42,722 nucleotides of DNA from Ramlibacter sp. (lineage in GTDB: Bacteria > Pseudomonadota > Gammaproteobacteria > Burkholderiales > Burkholderiaceae_C). The position numbers and the translations under genes are program-made. Positions 35,041 to 42,722 of the stretch are shown piece by piece. The stretch lies in the NCBI RefSeq assembly GCF_028291745.1, contig NZ_JAQGNQ010000095.1:1-42722 (forward strand), given 5' to 3'. The notes under the pieces are model-generated. The model made no database searches. It was given only the letters and a program-made list of their open reading frames with translations, and was not told the DNA's origin. The first letter of the stretch is position 1; every line of letters begins with the position of its first letter.

Positions 35041-35673
35041 TCAGAGGCCGCTCGGGTGAACTCGCGGCCGGAAGCCCCGCCCAAAGGTCCTCACCGTCGA
35101 TGCAGGCGTCAGCACGCTTACCGCTACAGCGGGTGCCTCCACCGGCCTGTCGTAGCCTTCGAACGACCAACGGCGTACCTCGGTCGCGCTCGCTACGAGC
35201 CAGGCGTCACCAGCCCATTCGACAAGCACCCCGAAGGGGAGCTCCGACACAGGCGCGGTAAACGTCACCTTCCCGTTCGACGCAGTCCTAGATGCGCGCT
35301 CTGCATGCAGTTGGCGATCCAGGGCTGACAAAGAGAATCGCTCCAGCCGATCTTCGGGAACGTTCGCCGCCTTCCAGGCGTCTCGGAACTCCAAGTGTCG
35401 TGCCCTCTGGCATTCTCCGCAAGGACGATGCCCTGCGGCGAACGCAGTGGCCTCGTCCAGAAAGAACAGCTTCGAATAGTGCCCTGGTCTGAATACGCCA
35501 GGCGAGGTTCGCCCGCGAAAGTTCAAGACGCATGTCACCCATGTTGACGATGCCCACTTACGAACGATGTTGCCTTGATGGTCGTGGAGGATGCCTCGGT
35601 TGCCCATGAGGCTGCCACGACTCGGCACCGCTTGCAGGGCGCCCCACGGGTCGACTCGGTTCTGCTGCGTCAT
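35041..35673 (-). CDS. Conserved hypothetical protein with a Cys pair
   Basis: The protein has 210 residues from ATG 35673-35671; the frame upstream of that ATG has no protein character. The N-terminus QNRVDPWGALQAVPSRGSLM, then GNRGILHD, and the middle FFLDEATAFAAGHRPCGECQ followed by RARH match a family that I remember as a common hypothetical protein. The CGEC pair in an RPC context recalls the metal-binding part of Ada-like proteins, but that is only a resemblance. No signal peptide or membrane helix is present. There is no good ribosome site. The 157 nt between it and the lipoprotein gene carry nothing I recognise. Confidence 0.7.
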   Translation of the reverse strand: MTQQNRVDPWGALQAVPSRGSLMGNRGILHDHQGNIVRKWASSTWVTCVLNFRGRTSPGVFRPGHYSKLFFLDEATAFAAGHRPCGECQRARHLEFRDAWKAANVPEDRLERFSLSALDRQLHAERASRTASNGKVTFTAPVSELPFGVLVEWAGDAWLVASATEVRRWSFEGYDRPVEAPAVAVSVLTPASTVRTFGRGFRPRVHPSGL

Positions 35674-35845
35674 TCGGCGGCAATGATGCCATGGCAATTC
35701 ATGCGAGCCCGCTCTCAGTCGCCTCAGATCGCCTGCACCGCCCGGTGATTGCTGCTTTTGGCCGCAAGCCACCGTGCGTGGAGAGCTGGGTGGACGGCGT
35801 CGGGGAACCGAGACTGGCGTGAGATCTCGAAGCTGCCGTGCCTAA

Positions 35846-36250
35846 TTGAGCTTGCTCCATCATGTAAGCTGCACGTGTGGACCGGAGCCGTTAGCCATCG
35901 CAACGGCTGCAAGGCCCAGCGTGGTCGCCTTCTGGGCGTGGCTACTTTTTGTTCTCTTTGCTGCCGCATTCTTCTACTGGATGGTGAAACCCCTCGGGTG
36001 GTTTGCGCCTCAGTCAATCGATGGCTATTTCCAGGCCGCCTGCCTGTTCGCCGGCCTCTGCTTAATTCTGGGTCGTCCAAGCACCCTCGGCTTCCCCGAC
36101 ATAAACCGGGCTGCGCTCCACGCAGCGAGAATGCGGTGCCCGGAGCTGGGCGAATTAAGCGACGCGGAGCGCGGAGCGGCACAGTTTCTTGTGAATCTCG
36201 CAGCGAACGCGTCTCAAAGGCGAGTTGTCGGCTTATGGTGGGGTAACGGG
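35846..36250 (+). pseudogene. Membrane-protein fragment fused into IS remnant
   Basis: A + frame (TTG 35846 or GTG 35921) encodes two likely membrane helices, FWAWLLFVLFAAAFFYWMV and FQAACLFAGLCLILG, and a soluble part with ELSDAERGAAQFLVNLAANA. There is no proper stop: the frame runs on into an IS3-type remnant. I infer that an insertion removed the 3' end. The family is unknown. The stretch 35674-35845 before it holds nothing I recognise. Confidence 0.35.
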
Positions 36251-36329
36251 TGCATTTGCACAAACGTACACTCTAGAACGGCCGCATCAGGCGATCGAGG
36301 AGTGGCTAGGGGTTTGAGTACCCCCGCAA

Positions 36330-36540
36330 AAGTGGCCAGCCGCGCGCGCGGAGATCGCGAAGCTGCAGCGCGTCCTGGGCAAGAAGACCCTGGAAAACGC
36401 AATCCTCAAGGAAGCCGTTGGGTACGCCGCCGAAAAAAGTGGATTGCGCGCTCGCACGTCCACGAGCTGCACCACCGTGCCGACACTTGCGTGATGGCCG
36501 AACCGGTCGCACGCCGGTATTCCTCGGCGTTCGCCTGGCA
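36330..36540 (+). mobile_element. IS3-family transposase remnant (OrfA end / OrfB start)
   Basis: One frame reads AARAEIAKLQRVLGKKTLEN followed by AILKEAVGYAAEK, which is the C-terminal part of an IS3-type OrfA. At a run of six A (36433-36438) followed by G, reading must shift by -1 to continue as KKWIARS and then SHVHELHHRADT, resembling the OrfA end and OrfB beginning. The rest of the transposase, the terminal inverted repeats and any target duplication are not visible. It is non-functional. Confidence 0.7.
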
Positions 36541-36605
36541 CGCATGTGACATGCGTCCTTTGGTGCACCACAATGAGAGCTCATCCATGAGGGAGGGCAG
36601 AGGAG

Positions 36606-37694
36606 ATGCTTCACAGAACGATGCGGCCGGTCGCGGCCGGCTTGGCCGTGGCGCTGGCCGGCTGTGCGTCGGTCACGGGCGGCGACTCACAGCGGGTGCA
36701 CGTGCAGGCGCAGACGACCGAAGGCGCGGCGGTGGACACCGCCGAATGCACGCTGACCAACGACCGCGGCAGCTGGGTCGTGCGGACGCCGGGCGAGGTC
36801 GTCGTGCACCGCTCGAACCACTCAATGGAGGTGCGCTGCCGGCGCGCGGCGTTGCCGGAGGGCGTCGTGATCGTGGAATCCGGCACGCGTGCCGCGATGT
36901 ACGGGAATATCCTGGTCGGCGGCGTGATTGGCGCGGTGATCGACCACAACACCGGGGCGGCGTACGAGTACCCTGAGCGGGTGCGCGTCGTCATGGGCCG
37001 CACCACGAACTTCACGCTGCCGCGTCCCGGCGGCACGCCCAGCGCCAGCGGCTACGCGGAGCTGAAGGACCTGGACGCGCTGCCGCCGATGGCGGCTAAG
37101 GGGCGCGAGACCTACACCGAGTGGTTGAACCGCCCGCACCCGCGCGCCTTCGCCATCGGCCCGAACGGCGGCTTCGGGGCGGCCTGGACCGGCCGCAGCA
37201 ACGACCCGTCCCTGTCGAACGATCCGAACGAGCGCGCGCTGACGCTGTGCGAGCGGCGCGCGCACGCGACCTGCAAGCTCTATGCGGTCAACGACCAGAT
37301 CGTCTGGGAAGCCGAGGGCCCGGCCCCGAAGGCGGGCACGGCGGCCGCCCAGGCGACGCCGCCGGCCACCGCCGCCGCGCCCAGCCCCGGCGCGCTTAGG
37401 CCGCCGCCGTCCCTCATCGCCACCGGCTATGCCGCGATCGAGGATGTCGACGCGATGCCCTGGCTGTCAGATCGCGGCCGCGCGGCCTATCGCGAGTGGC
37501 TCACCCGTGCGACACCGCGCGCGTTCGCGATCGGCACCAACGGCTACTGGTGGTCGGCATACGGACTGCGTTCGTCCGACCCGACCCTGCCCAGCGACCC
37601 GACGGAACGCGCGCTGGCGGGTTGCACGCGGGCCGGCGGCACGGGCTGCCGTCTCTACGCGGTGAACGGCTCGGTCGTGTTCACCAAACCCTGA
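36606..37694 (+). CDS. Lipoprotein with a duplicated C-terminal domain
   Basis: The protein has 362 residues. A lipoprotein signal ends in the lipobox LAGC (VALAGCAS). Residues 20-140 form a first domain with a Gly-rich hydrophobic segment (NILVGGVIGAVIDHNTGAAY). Two copies of a unit of about 90 residues follow: GYAELKDLDALPPMAAKGRE... and GYAAIEDVDAMPWLSDRGRA.... Both share RAFAIG-NG, DPS/T-L-S-DP-ERAL, a Cys pair (C-x-LYAVN or C-x-RLYAVN) and end in IVW or VVF. An Ala/Pro linker (APKAGTAAAQATPPATAAAP) joins them. The family is not known to me. GGAGG lies 9 nt before the ATG. It probably faces the periplasm. Confidence 0.8.
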   Translation: MLHRTMRPVAAGLAVALAGCASVTGGDSQRVHVQAQTTEGAAVDTAECTLTNDRGSWVVRTPGEVVVHRSNHSMEVRCRRAALPEGVVIVESGTRAAMYGNILVGGVIGAVIDHNTGAAYEYPERVRVVMGRTTNFTLPRPGGTPSASGYAELKDLDALPPMAAKGRETYTEWLNRPHPRAFAIGPNGGFGAAWTGRSNDPSLSNDPNERALTLCERRAHATCKLYAVNDQIVWEAEGPAPKAGTAAAQATPPATAAAPSPGALRPPPSLIATGYAAIEDVDAMPWLSDRGRAAYREWLTRATPRAFAIGTNGYWWSAYGLRSSDPTLPSDPTERALAGCTRAGGTGCRLYAVNGSVVFTKP

Positions 37695-37696
37695 AG

Positions 37697-37727
37697 GGGG
37701 CGCCGGCAGGCGAATAGGTCGCGCCCC
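37697..37727 (+). terminator. GC hairpin after the duplicated-domain lipoprotein gene
   Basis: GGGGCGC (37697-37703) pairs perfectly with GCGCCCC (37721-37727) over a 17-nt loop, directly after the stop. It lacks a T-run, so it is only a possible terminator. Confidence 0.3.
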
Positions 37728-37889
37728 TCCCAGCGGCGGAGGGCTGGTGGTCGTGTGCGACATGGCGGCGTCAGACCTCCAGGAGCGGCGACCTGCAGCA
37801 CGTGGAACCGTACTGAATCGCATCGAAGCAGCTGCGGCGGTCATGGCAGCTCAGGCCCGAGAGACTGCATTGCGATCAAACGCCAGGAG

Positions 37890-38186
37890 GTGTTGACTCG
37901 AGTAAAGAACAAGGATTTTGGATTCGACTCTGACGAGGGATTCCGCGAATACCTGATCGACATGTTGCACGATGAAGACGGGCTGTGTGCCATTTCGGGC
38001 CTGAAGCTCCAGTATCCAGGAGAGGTGCAGGACAGCGAGTTGCAATGCTCCCTGGATCGAACCGACAGCAACGGCCACTACGCTCCCGGAAACCTTCAAA
38101 TCGTCTGCCGATTTATAAACCGCTGGAAGAGCAGCAGTGACGATGCCAATTTCGGCGCTTGGTGCGGGTGCTGCGTTCTTCGGTAG
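37890..38186 (+). pseudogene. HNH-type nuclease fragment with a 3' frameshift
   Basis: The frame encodes the central part of an HNH-like protein: FREYLIDMLHDEDGLCAISG, LKLQYPG, LQCSLDRTDSNGHYAPGNLQ and IVCRFINRWK. The Cys-x-x-Ser-Gly start, SLDRxDS and GNLQ-V/I-C elements are typical of this nuclease group. After DDAN near 38150 the frame turns to GAWCGCCVLR, while the next frame would give FRRLVRVLRSS, a more natural end, so I infer a one-base indel. The N-terminus is also unclear: AGGAGG at 37885-37890 is too close to GTG/TTG starts. Likely a decayed gene from a mobile or defence context. Confidence 0.55.
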
Positions 38187-38371
38187 ATCTCGAAGGGTTG
38201 GGCCGATAAGCTCGGTCCCCTAGAGCTCTTTCGCCGCTGCTGGAAAAGCATGAGATGGCTGCTCCCGGCCACAAGCCGCCGTATCCTGGTTGCTGCAGAT
38301 CGCCGCGCGGTGGTTGCCTGCGGCCTCGGTTGCCTGATCGTCTGTTCTCCACGCTTACGCCATCGAAGTGA

Positions 38372-39082
38372 CTAGCGGCTCGATATCGCTTCGCTCGCCT
38401 GCTCCACGATGCCTGATCGCTCGCGTTCCACGGCCCGGAGCGCTGGACTGACCGACGCCTCGAGCTCCGCCAGGCGGCGCTGTTGCTCCTCGTCGTCGGG
38501 GCTGACCTCGTGCCGCAGCTGAAGCCTTGCCACGAGGAGCTCTTCGTAGGCATCGTCGTCGGGGAACAGGGCCGCGCGTTCCTGCGGCGTGAAGCTTCGC
38601 GCGCGCAGATCCTGCAGGTGCTTCACGTGGACGCGCAGCGCCTGTGGATTTCCTGCGGTATCGATAGCGCGCTGCAGACCATCGGCCTCGAGCTGGAACG
38701 CGATCGTCTTGCTGGCCAATGCCGCCGCCGCCTGCGCCTGTAGAGGGTCTCCATTGGCGAACTCACGCGCCAGTTCCTGCTCGAGGATCGCCAGCGGGAC
38801 ATCTCCGAGCTTCGCGAATTCACGCACCAGGGCACGCCGCAGCACCTGCGACGGCGCCGCTACGGTGCTGGGCGGGTCAATCGGTGCGGTCACGTCGGCG
38901 GGCGAGGCAGTGGGGGCTGGCGTGCCCGCGACGCCGTTGCCACCATGCAGCGCCACCGCCTCCACCAGCGAAGCTTGAAGCACTGCGGCCGGTAGCGGGA
39001 CATCGGAGGCCGCGCTGTACCAGACGCCCGCGAGCAAAGCGGCTACAGCCGCAAACGTGCAAGCGATGGCAGTGAAACGCAC
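38372..39082 (-). CDS. Lipase secretion chaperone-like protein (short)
   Basis: The protein has 236 residues from GTG 39082-39080 with GAGG 8 nt upstream, 10 nt after the lipase gene. An N-terminal membrane anchor (FTAIACTFAAVAALLAGVWY) and an Ala/Pro-rich linker precede a helical domain. The C-terminal part has the lipase-foldase pattern: LRARSFTPQERAALFPDDDA followed by YEELLVARLQL, then SPDDEEQQRRLAELEASVSP. Classical foldases (Lif/LimA) are about 330-350 residues and carry an RxxFDY motif in the first mini-domain; I cannot find that motif here. It probably helps fold or hold the upstream lipase in the periplasm before secretion. Confidence 0.7.
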   Translation of the reverse strand: MRFTAIACTFAAVAALLAGVWYSAASDVPLPAAVLQASLVEAVALHGGNGVAGTPAPTASPADVTAPIDPPSTVAAPSQVLRRALVREFAKLGDVPLAILEQELAREFANGDPLQAQAAAALASKTIAFQLEADGLQRAIDTAGNPQALRVHVKHLQDLRARSFTPQERAALFPDDDAYEELLVARLQLRHEVSPDDEEQQRRLAELEASVSPALRAVERERSGIVEQASEAISSR

Positions 39083-39092
39083 GGCGCGTACC

Positions 39093-39986
39093 TCACTTGG
39101 TCGTGAACGTCGTCAACCAGTTCAGGTTGGTCTCCAGTTCCCAGTCTTGCACACCGCTCTTCCACCCGGCGTCTAGCGAATTCTGGCTGCCCAGGCAGCC
39201 ACCGGACTGTCGCATGTAGCAGTGGTCCGCTGAACCGTCACCGACCTGCGCGTTGTGCACGATGATCCACCCGCTGTTGTTGCTGGCCAAGCAGCCATAG
39301 GCAGCGGTTCCGCAGTTCATGCCGGTGAGCTCCTGGAACTGCGAGCGCACGTTGGTCGCAGTGGGTCCGATGAAATTGTCGACTTCCCCGTCGACGGCAC
39401 GCAAGCGCGAGGTCGGCAGCGTCCGGTTGCCATTCGCCACGCAGGCGCGGAGGTCGTAGGTTGAGTACTGCACACCGGCGCCCAGCCCGTATGCAGCCTG
39501 CACCCGGCCGTCGTAGTTCTTCGCGAGGATGGCCATGATCGATCCCTGGCTGAATCCGGCGACGACGATCCCCTTGCTGCAGTCAGCCTTGCCCCGCCCG
39601 CACAGCTTGCTGACCGCGCTGGCGGCGCTGGCAGGGTTGAAGGCACACGATGCCTTGGAGCCGATGGCAGAACAACTGCCGAACACGCTGCTGCCGTACT
39701 GGATCGTGGCAGCCACATAGCCCTTGGAGGCCATACGGTTCACCGCCTCCGTCGCCGACGCGTTGTTGTAGGTCTCGCTGGTCCCGACCATGTACACGAA
39801 CACCGGATAAGTGCCGGTCGCGGCCGGCTCGACACCCGCGATGTTGTAGGTGCTGTTGCAGCTCCCTCCGCCTGCAGGTGCGCCACTGTAGGTGTCACTG
39901 AAGGGGGCCGTCTGCGCGAATGCACTGCCGGCCAGGAGGGCGGCTGCGCATATTGCACGCCGGACCAGGATCCCGATACTCACCAT
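39093..39986 (-). CDS. Secreted lipase/esterase of the alpha/beta-hydrolase fold
   Basis: The protein has 297 residues from ATG 39986-39984, with AAGGAGA 6 nt upstream. A signal peptide (AICAAALLAGSAFA, cleavage before QTAP) is followed by an alpha/beta hydrolase. The nucleophile is Ser146 in VVAGFSQGSIMA. A late Asp (AVDGEVDNFIG) and His (DGSADHCYMRQ) are plausible triad members. Many Cys (for example GSCNST, GSCSAIG, KASCAF, KLCGRG, ADCSKG, DLRACV, MNCGTA, YGCLAS) suggest several disulfide bonds. A foldase-like gene follows directly, as in lip-lif operons. The Ser-to-chaperone pairing supports a secreted lipase, though the substrate is inferred. Confidence 0.85.
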   Translation of the reverse strand: MVSIGILVRRAICAAALLAGSAFAQTAPFSDTYSGAPAGGGSCNSTYNIAGVEPAATGTYPVFVYMVGTSETYNNASATEAVNRMASKGYVAATIQYGSSVFGSCSAIGSKASCAFNPASAASAVSKLCGRGKADCSKGIVVAGFSQGSIMAILAKNYDGRVQAAYGLGAGVQYSTYDLRACVANGNRTLPTSRLRAVDGEVDNFIGPTATNVRSQFQELTGMNCGTAAYGCLASNNSGWIIVHNAQVGDGSADHCYMRQSGGCLGSQNSLDAGWKSGVQDWELETNLNWLTTFTTK

Positions 39987-40149
39987 GTTTGTCTCCTTTG
40001 TTTGATTCCCTTGTAGGAGCGGATATCTAAGCGCAAGCCGGTGGCCACCGCCATGGGGGAATGCCATCACGGCTCAACTCATCGAGCGGCAATCCGTGGA
40101 AAACCGCCGCGCGAGGATGTCTCGCAGTTGACAGCCTGTCTGCGCATAG

Positions 40150-40569
40150 CGCCCTGCTGCGTTCCATTCCGCTAACCACGGCGCTCACCTCGATGCCAGT
40201 CGGGCCTCGGAAATTGGTGCGGACAATCGGGATGTCCGAGGTGACGTCCGCAACGCCTTGGGCGGTCTCGCGGTCGGTAGAGGCCTCTTTCGCTCGCCGC
40301 AACTGAATGCGCCACCTGCAAAGGCGTTCGCTGCGCCCGACGCTCGATTCGCCCAAGGCCTCGGAATTATCCTGGGACGGCTGTTCGGAAATGCTCTCGC
40401 TTGCGCGATCACTGTGGGGGCCGTTGTCCCTGCGGTTGCGCTGTGGGTCACCTTCATTGCCGTCAGTCTGGGACTCGCAGTCTTCGCATTTCCAGTACCC
40501 GTGGCCTATGGCGCAGCTTTCTTCCTGGGCGCGCGAAAGCGAGCAGGTGTCGCACTCACAGCAAAATAG
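40150..40569 (+). other. Possible membrane-protein fragment without a start codon
   Basis: One + frame is open from a TAG at 40147-40149 to the stop at 40569. It reads ASEIGADNRDVRGDVRNALG, then LNAPPAKAFAAPDARFAQGL, then strongly hydrophobic helices (ACAITVGAVVPAVALWVTFI; VSLGLAVFAFPVPVAYGAAF) and a basic end. No ATG or GTG fits; TTG 40258 is the first candidate. The competing minus-strand frame (40027-40590) has less protein-like composition. It may be a gene with a lost 5' end. Confidence 0.35.
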
Positions 40570-41152
40570 GCTATGGCCGCAACCGGCCAAAAGCGGCCCT
40601 GAATGCGCTGATTGCGATATCCCGTACCATGATCAGAAAACGTCGCGAGTGATTTGGCCGAATTCGCGGATTCCTACCCAGGCGATTGCGTACACGCGTT
40701 GAGAAGGACGGCGCCACATCGCTGGACCTGGTAGCGCACCTCCCTGGCTCGTCAAGGCTCTTGCAGCGTGCTGCCGCGCTCCGCTGACTTGGAGGACTCG
40801 CTATAACTGCATCCGTGGCGATCGACTACAAACGCGAGTCGGCGTCTGGACCGCCGAGTATTGCCACTTGAGGCGCGGCCAATCGGTGTGCAGTCACGGA
40901 GTTCGCGCGCAGTTTGAGGGTGCGACTACGGTGGCAATTGGCGCGCTGCTGGCGCTGGTCCCGCTTCCGGTTTGCCGGGCAAAGACTCTGGCGAACTGGG
41001 TCTTTTCCTTCGCGTGCGCTGCCTTGTTGATCTGTTCCATCGTGATGAAGTAACTGAAGTCCTGCGGTAGAACCTGGCACGACAGTCGGCTCGATCGCAT
41101 GCGGATGACTTGTACCTGTGATCACCCGCGTCGCGGGTGCCGTGAAGGGAGC
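40570..41152. other. 583-nt stretch without a supported gene
   Basis: The stretch is of mixed composition. A TTG-started frame at 40868-41053 encodes 61 residues with two hydrophobic runs (TTVAIGALLALVPL; VFSFACAALLICSIVM), but it has no ribosome site. I see nothing firm here. Confidence 0.3.
41123..41139 (+). promoter_or_regulatory. Perfect hairpin just before the 41153 gene
   Basis: CACCCGCG (41123-41130) and CGCGGGTG (41132-41139) are perfect inverted repeats around a single T. They lie 13-30 nt before the proposed start codon, next to the ribosome site GAAGGGAG, so the structure could affect translation or be an operator. Confidence 0.35.
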
Positions 41153-42247
41153 GTGGAGTTGAAGAAGTACGGGTGGTATCACTACGGGGACTCGCCCCGC
41201 TCGATCATGAACTTTCTCACCGGCCAACAGCTGGTGGCAACCCGGGAGGACTGGCTCGGAGACACGAAGTCCTACGTTGGTGAGTACCGCGACGCAGAGA
41301 TCCAGCTTCCTGTGCGTTTCAACATCAGCCCGCATCGAGGCCGGGGGAATCTTGTGGAGTTGGACTACGCACAGTTTGGCGACAGCATTTCGTACGGGCT
41401 TTGGCGGAGATTGGACGACTTCCTGACGGACGCGCTTCTCAGCTGGCCGGAGCTGCTGGTACCCCGCTGCCGTTTCTCGCTGCTGGCAACTGGCGGCTGG
41501 TGGGGCGGCGCATGGAAGCCGGAGTGGAAGCGCTTGTTCAGGGGCGAGAAGGACATCAAGCCAGGCATGGACGGCGAGCGCGCGCTCGCGGAACCGTGCT
41601 TGTCTCCGCTCGGCCGACCCGAGCCGAAGGGGTGGCGCTATATCGACCATCCGCAGCCTGCATGCGAAGCCAACCTCCATCTTGCCTACGTCGAGCCGTG
41701 GCACGTCCCATACATTGCGGCAAACAGTCCTCTGGATGGCTTCCAGGGCGACGTTCCCTACCTGGTGCGAGACGACGCACGCGCCGTCTTCTTTCCGTCT
41801 CGTGTCGGGGTTCGAAGGGATAAGGACGGCGACATCACGGGCCTGGAGGTCTATTACACCTACGCGGACGAGAACGTGTTCTTCACGTTCCGCAGCGTCC
41901 CGCACCGGGGCCTCGAGCTGTGGAGCTGCATGGACTACGGATACAGACACTTTCCGCCAGATCGGCAATTCTGGCCGTCGGGTCGCGACGGGCTCGAAGA
42001 CCCGCACACCATGCGCAATCGGAAGGAAGGCTTCTCTCACTTCGCGTTCCTGTCGTACCGCATGTGGCGCGAGTTGGTGTGCACCACGTCCGACGCGTGG
42101 CTTCACTGGCCGGACCCCGGGGTCCGCATCGAACACCGCCCGAGCGGCCTTGGGGCCCGTGTCGGTGCGCATGGCCCGGACGTCGTAACGGGCTACACGG
42201 CCGGCTTGCCGAACTACAACATCTGGCTGCAGTACCGGGGCAGCTAG
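41153..42247 (+). CDS. Hypothetical protein, 364 residues
   Basis: I do not recognise the family. The frame starts at GTG 41153 or, more likely, TTG 41159, which has AAGGGAG 7 nt upstream and gives MKKYGWYHYGDSPRSIMNFL. The protein is soluble, rich in Trp, Tyr, Arg and Gly, with no signal peptide or membrane helix. Segments such as SLLATGGWWGGAWKPEWKRL, CMDYGYRHFPPDRQFWPSGR and FLSYRMWRELVCTT suggest a beta-rich fold with aromatic patches. No catalytic motif is obvious. It stands alone, 225 nt from the next gene. The gap 42248-42471 after it holds nothing clear. Confidence 0.7.
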   Translation: MELKKYGWYHYGDSPRSIMNFLTGQQLVATREDWLGDTKSYVGEYRDAEIQLPVRFNISPHRGRGNLVELDYAQFGDSISYGLWRRLDDFLTDALLSWPELLVPRCRFSLLATGGWWGGAWKPEWKRLFRGEKDIKPGMDGERALAEPCLSPLGRPEPKGWRYIDHPQPACEANLHLAYVEPWHVPYIAANSPLDGFQGDVPYLVRDDARAVFFPSRVGVRRDKDGDITGLEVYYTYADENVFFTFRSVPHRGLELWSCMDYGYRHFPPDRQFWPSGRDGLEDPHTMRNRKEGFSHFAFLSYRMWRELVCTTSDAWLHWPDPGVRIEHRPSGLGARVGAHGPDVVTGYTAGLPNYNIWLQYRGS

Positions 42248-42471
42248 GAAAAGTCCGCGGTTGGACTCGCGGAGTTCGGCGCTGCGCTCGCGCGCACCTC
42301 GGGTTGCCACCCACGCCGTCATGTCGGGCAGGGCTGTTTCCCGGCTAGGAGCCGCCGTCGCGGGAAAAAGGGCTGCATCTGCACCCGACGCTTTCGCGCG
42401 ACCGGATCGAGAGACCAGGCATGCGACGGATTACCTCGGCACCGACCGGTCCATTCGCATGGCGTCCAGTG

Positions 42472-42722
42472 TTAGTAACGACCGCCGCCGTAGCCGCCAT
42501 TGCCATAGCCAACGTCCGCTCGATTGGTGGCCTTGAAACCGTCTGCACCGGAGCGGCCCGGGCCACGGCCTTCCTCACGAGGGCGGGCCAGGTTTACGGT
42601 GATCGAGCGTCCATCCACGGACATGCCATCGAGCGCCTTGATGGCAGCCTCGGCAACTTCCGCAGACGCCATTTCGACAAAACCGAAGCCCTTGGAGCGG
42701 CCGGTTTCACGGTCCATCATGA
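42472..42722 (-). CDS. RNA-binding protein with RRM domain (5' end outside window)
   Basis: The visible part is the C-terminal 82 residues of a small RRM protein: MMDRETGRSKGFGFVEMASA with the RNP1 motif KGFGFVEM, then EAAIKALDGMSVDGRSITVN and a Gly/Tyr-rich tail (GYGNGGYGGGRY). The RNP2 strand and start codon lie beyond the right edge. Such cold-shock-like RRM proteins (rbp type) bind RNA and are common in betaproteobacteria and cyanobacteria. The gene is read toward the hypothetical protein at 41153. Confidence 0.93.
   Translation of the reverse strand, partial: MMDRETGRSKGFGFVEMASAEVAEAAIKALDGMSVDGRSITVNLARPREEGRGPGRSGADGFKATNRADVGYGNGGYGGGRY

Noticed and set aside
40027..40590. A 187-codon minus-strand frame
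   Set aside because: Low-complexity Ser/Arg/Asp composition with no motif; the plus strand carries a more protein-like hydrophobic frame.
41809..41822. Sequence resembling the tRNA T-loop (GGGTTCGAAGGG) as a possible second att site
   Set aside because: It lies inside a coding frame, matches only the short TTCGA core and lacks the tRNA-Ser flanking bases.
1..42722. CRISPR arrays
   Set aside because: No series of regularly spaced repeats was seen; the only short direct repeat pair (9459-9506) has two copies.

Overview
The window is GC-rich and reads as a chromosome segment of a betaproteobacterium, most likely Burkholderiales near the Comamonadaceae (for example Ramlibacter or Variovorax). 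This rests on remembered gene order (TPR gene, cysS, HhH-GPD glycosylase, accA, tilS, lysC, tRNA-Ser) and protein style; no database was consulted.

Left part (1-9.4 kb): a conserved housekeeping block. A TPR protein is divergent from cysS; cysS, a DNA glycosylase, accA and tilS form a tight + strand run; lysC and tRNA-Ser(GCT) close the block with a strong terminator. An 877-residue exported Ig-like/cadherin-like protein and an 87-nt inverted-repeat element sit between tilS and lysC.

Middle part (9.4-28.5 kb): directly after tRNA-Ser come a short direct repeat and a short-chain dehydrogenase fragment cut at both ends. Then follows a minus-strand operon of about 17 kb. In transcription order it encodes a 61-residue protein; an ACP / class-III aminotransferase / acyl-ACP-reductase fusion; a fatty acyl-AMP ligase (FAAL); an MMPL exporter fused to a LolA-like periplasmic protein; RibB; a PlsC-type acyltransferase; a fatty-acid desaturase; a stand-alone condensation-domain acyltransferase; a second acyl ligase; AccD2; and AccA2. 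A divergent outer-membrane beta-barrel gene (27.2 kb) completes an export route. My reading is that FAAL loads a fatty acid on the ACP, the reductase domain releases it as an aldehyde, the aminotransferase converts that to a fatty amine, and the acyltransferases, desaturase and exporter tailor and ship an aminolipid. This is the likely undescribed system. The chemistry resembles the fatty-amine arm of tambjamine and prodigiosin pathways but uses a different reductase family.

Right part (28.5-42.7 kb): a patchwork of small accessory genes and relics. Intact genes include a periplasmic catalase with an AnkB-like ankyrin protein, a secreted alpha/beta hydrolase, a DinB protein, an NlpC/P60 lipoprotein, a lipoprotein with a duplicated domain, a secreted lipase with a short lipase-chaperone-like partner, and an RRM RNA-binding protein cut by the window end. 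Between them lie two reading frames interrupted by in-frame TAG codons, a CD-NTase (CBASS-type) fragment, a frameshifted HNH nuclease and an IS3-family remnant. The region looks like a hotspot of insertion and decay.
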